In this document: piece after piece, positions 62,550 to 64,000 of the stretch
Numbering within the stretch: the first letter of the stretch is position 1
Layout of the letters: each line of letters opens with the position of its first letter
Assembly: GCF_024220175.1 (NCBI RefSeq)
Contig: NZ_CP098502.1
Span: 4,096,514 to 4,160,513, forward strand
Reading direction: 5' to 3'
Source: Paraconexibacter antarcticus
GTDB lineage: Bacteria; Actinomycetota; Thermoleophilia; Solirubrobacterales; Solirubrobacteraceae
Length of the DNA stretch: 64,000 bases
Notes under the pieces: generated by a model
What the model was told of the DNA's origin: nothing
What the model saw: the letters and a program-made list of their open reading frames with translations, nothing else
Database searches by the model: none
Translations under genes and position numbers: made by a program

Positions 62550-63950
62550 TCAGTCCTCCTCGGCGGCGACGACGGTCGCCTTCCAGAAGTAGTTGTGGAC
62601 GCCGTCGACCGTGTAGAGCCGGCGGAAGGACATCTGCACCCGCGTGCCGATCTCCACCTCGTCCGGGGAGGCGTCGGCGACCTCGAGCGTGTACCGCCCG
62701 CCCCCGTCGAAGTCGACGACGGCGTTGATCATCGGCGGCGACGGCGAGAAGGCGAGGCGGTCGACGGTGAAGGTCGCGACCGTCCCGGACCGCTGCCCGA
62801 GGGCGATGCGCTCCATCTCGTCGATGTGGTGGCAGCGCTTGCAGACGCGCGAGGGCGGCAGGTGGACGAAGCCGCAGCTCCTGCAGCGCGAGCCGACGAG
62901 GCCGAACTTCCAGGCCTCGCCGCGGGCCGACGGCGGCCCCGCGGGACGGTCGGGCTCGGGCCGGCGCGGGGGCTCGCGGTCGAGCATCCCCCGCCAGGTG
63001 AGGTACGTCGCGTAGCGCAGCTCGCGACCGCCCTCGAGCTGGGCGAGGACCGGGTGCGCGGCGCGGCGCCCCGGCAGCGACGCCGTCGTGCGCAGCACGA
63101 GCGCGTCGCACCCGTCGGCGGCCGAGATGAGCAGGATCGTCTCGCCGGCCCCGGCCCGGTCGAGGACCGCGGCGAGCTTCAGCCCGGCGTCGGCGGACCC
63201 GGCGTACCCGAGCGCACCCTCCTGCGACGGCACGCGGCCCGCGTACGTCCTCGCCGCCACGCCGGCGCTCCGGGTGTGCGGCGAGGAGACGATGACGTGG
63301 TCGGCCTGCTCGATGCCCGCGGCGGCGAGGGCGCGCCCGACCGCGTCCGCGATGAGCGGGAGGTACATCTCCTGGCCGAAGCGCTCCTCCCACGAGCGGC
63401 TCGCGTCCTGGCCGGGGACACGCCAGCGGTCGAGGAACTCGGCGCTCGCAGAGGCCTCGGCAAGGATCGTCGCGAGCGCGTCCGCCTCGTCGCCGAAGCG
63501 GAACGCCGCGGCCCCGTCGGCGCCGCCGCGCTCGTCCGCGGAGGACGGCAGGCCCGTACGCAGGTCGGAGAGCACCGCGAGCCCGCCGAGCGCGGCGGCG
63601 GCCCGCAGCGCCGCGATCGCCGACCGCGGCGCGCCACCGGTGTCGGCCGCGAAGCCCCGGTGGCCGAGGTCGAGCGCGGCGTGGATCGCGGTCGCGTTGG
63701 ACTTGTCGAGGTACGGCGGGCTGCTCGTCGCGAAAAGCAGGTTCGACGTCCACCGGTCCGGCGCGGCGTCCCCGAGCGCGCGGCGCGCGGCCTCGACGCC
63801 CATCGTCGTCGCGTCCTCGTCGTAGGAGGCGACCGTGCGCGTGCCTTTGCCGAGGTGGGTGGGCCCGCTTCCCAGGGCGGCGCCGAGCTCCTCGTGGGTG
63901 AGGCGATGCCGGGGCAGGTACGCCCCGTAGCCGGTGATCCCGAGCGGCAT
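62550..63950 (-). CDS. HMG-CoA-synthase-like domain fused to DUF35 (zinc ribbon + OB-fold)
   Basis: 466 residues. N-terminal about 330 residues have the thiolase-superfamily HMG-CoA-synthase fold (MPLGITGYGAYLPRHRL start, SSPPYLDKSNATAIHAAL). The usual catalytic Cys near residue 105 is replaced (AADTGGAPRS). C-terminal DUF35 has zinc ligands Cys356, Cys359, Cys370 and Cys373 and an OB-fold (TVATFTVDRLAFSPSP). DUF35 proteins bridge thiolases and HMGS-like partners in acyl-CoA complexes. The fusion plus the following thiolase suggests one multienzyme unit. Confidence 0.85.
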   Translation of the reverse strand: MPLGITGYGAYLPRHRLTHEELGAALGSGPTHLGKGTRTVASYDEDATTMGVEAARRALGDAAPDRWTSNLLFATSSPPYLDKSNATAIHAALDLGHRGFAADTGGAPRSAIAALRAAAALGGLAVLSDLRTGLPSSADERGGADGAAAFRFGDEADALATILAEASASAEFLDRWRVPGQDASRSWEERFGQEMYLPLIADAVGRALAAAGIEQADHVIVSSPHTRSAGVAARTYAGRVPSQEGALGYAGSADAGLKLAAVLDRAGAGETILLISAADGCDALVLRTTASLPGRRAAHPVLAQLEGGRELRYATYLTWRGMLDREPPRRPEPDRPAGPPSARGEAWKFGLVGSRCRSCGFVHLPPSRVCKRCHHIDEMERIALGQRSGTVATFTVDRLAFSPSPPMINAVVDFDGGGRYTLEVADASPDEVEIGTRVQMSFRRLYTVDGVHNYFWKATVVAAEED

Positions 63951-63955
63951 GTGCG

Positions 63956-64000
63956 TCAGCCCGCCAGCAGCGCGGTCGCGACGGTCGCGGCGGCCGCCTC
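63956..64000 (-). CDS. C-terminal fragment of an unidentified upstream gene
   Basis: Open frame from the window edge to TGA at 63956, encoding EAAAATVATALLAG. It would end 5 bp before the HMGS-like gene start. Too short to assign; its Ala/Val-rich end fits several enzyme families. Confidence 0.35.
   Translation of the reverse strand, partial: EAAAATVATALLAG

Overview
The window is very GC-rich bacterial DNA, tightly packed on both strands, with frequent GTG starts and many 1-4 bp stop/start overlaps. Gene content (five adenylate-forming CoA ligases, two FadE-type dehydrogenases, CaiB-type racemase, P450, MMPL pumps, GAF-LuxR regulators, sedolisin) fits a soil actinobacterium. A deep-branching lineage such as Thermoleophilia/Solirubrobacterales is possible, but that is inference from style, not proof.

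Region 1 (1-13.5 kb) is a catabolic island. A leftward, translationally coupled operon encodes an extradiol dioxygenase, Rieske oxygenase alpha, short-chain dehydrogenase, Rieske beta, a class II aldolase-fold protein, a meta-cleavage hydrolase and an acyl-CoA synthetase. An IclR regulator follows, with a rightward operon for hydratase, acylating acetaldehyde dehydrogenase and 4-hydroxy-2-oxovalerate aldolase. Together they would take an aromatic ring to pyruvate and acetyl-CoA. The class II aldolase-type protein recalls the decarboxylase step of the p-cumate (cmt) pathway, so a ring-carboxylated aromatic is a plausible substrate. Two matching GTCC-N9-GGAC inverted repeats lie near the IclR gene and its two target operons.

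Region 2 (13.5-34.8 kb) handles acyl-CoAs and related compounds: MarR, double-hotdog dehydratase, CoA ligases, acyl-CoA dehydrogenases, two paralogous GAF-LuxR regulators, a P450, a three-subunit PaoABC-like molybdenum aldehyde oxidoreductase, an AMACR-type CaiB protein, enoyl-CoA hydratase, PhzF and a GST-like protein. A CCTCC-CATNN-GGAG box recurs in two divergent promoter regions here.

Region 3 (34.8-46.6 kb) has two MMPL/RND exporters, then a VOC protein and an AraC regulator separated by an intact IS982-like element flanked by CTAG. Next come a large perfect palindrome, GC-rich repeats, a di-iron ferritin-like protein, a patatin and a B12-binding-type protein.

Region 4 (46.6-59.2 kb) is mostly secreted or envelope proteins: sedolisin, LVIVD beta-propeller, metallophosphoesterase, a ClC channel with a MarR regulator, an Ig-like HExxH protein and a 944-residue surface protein.

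Region 5 (59.2-64 kb) carries a second Rieske oxygenase (alpha, beta, small accessory protein) and a thiolase next to a fused HMG-CoA-synthase-like/DUF35 protein. No ferredoxin or reductase for either oxygenase is present in the window. No tRNA, rRNA or CRISPR array was seen.
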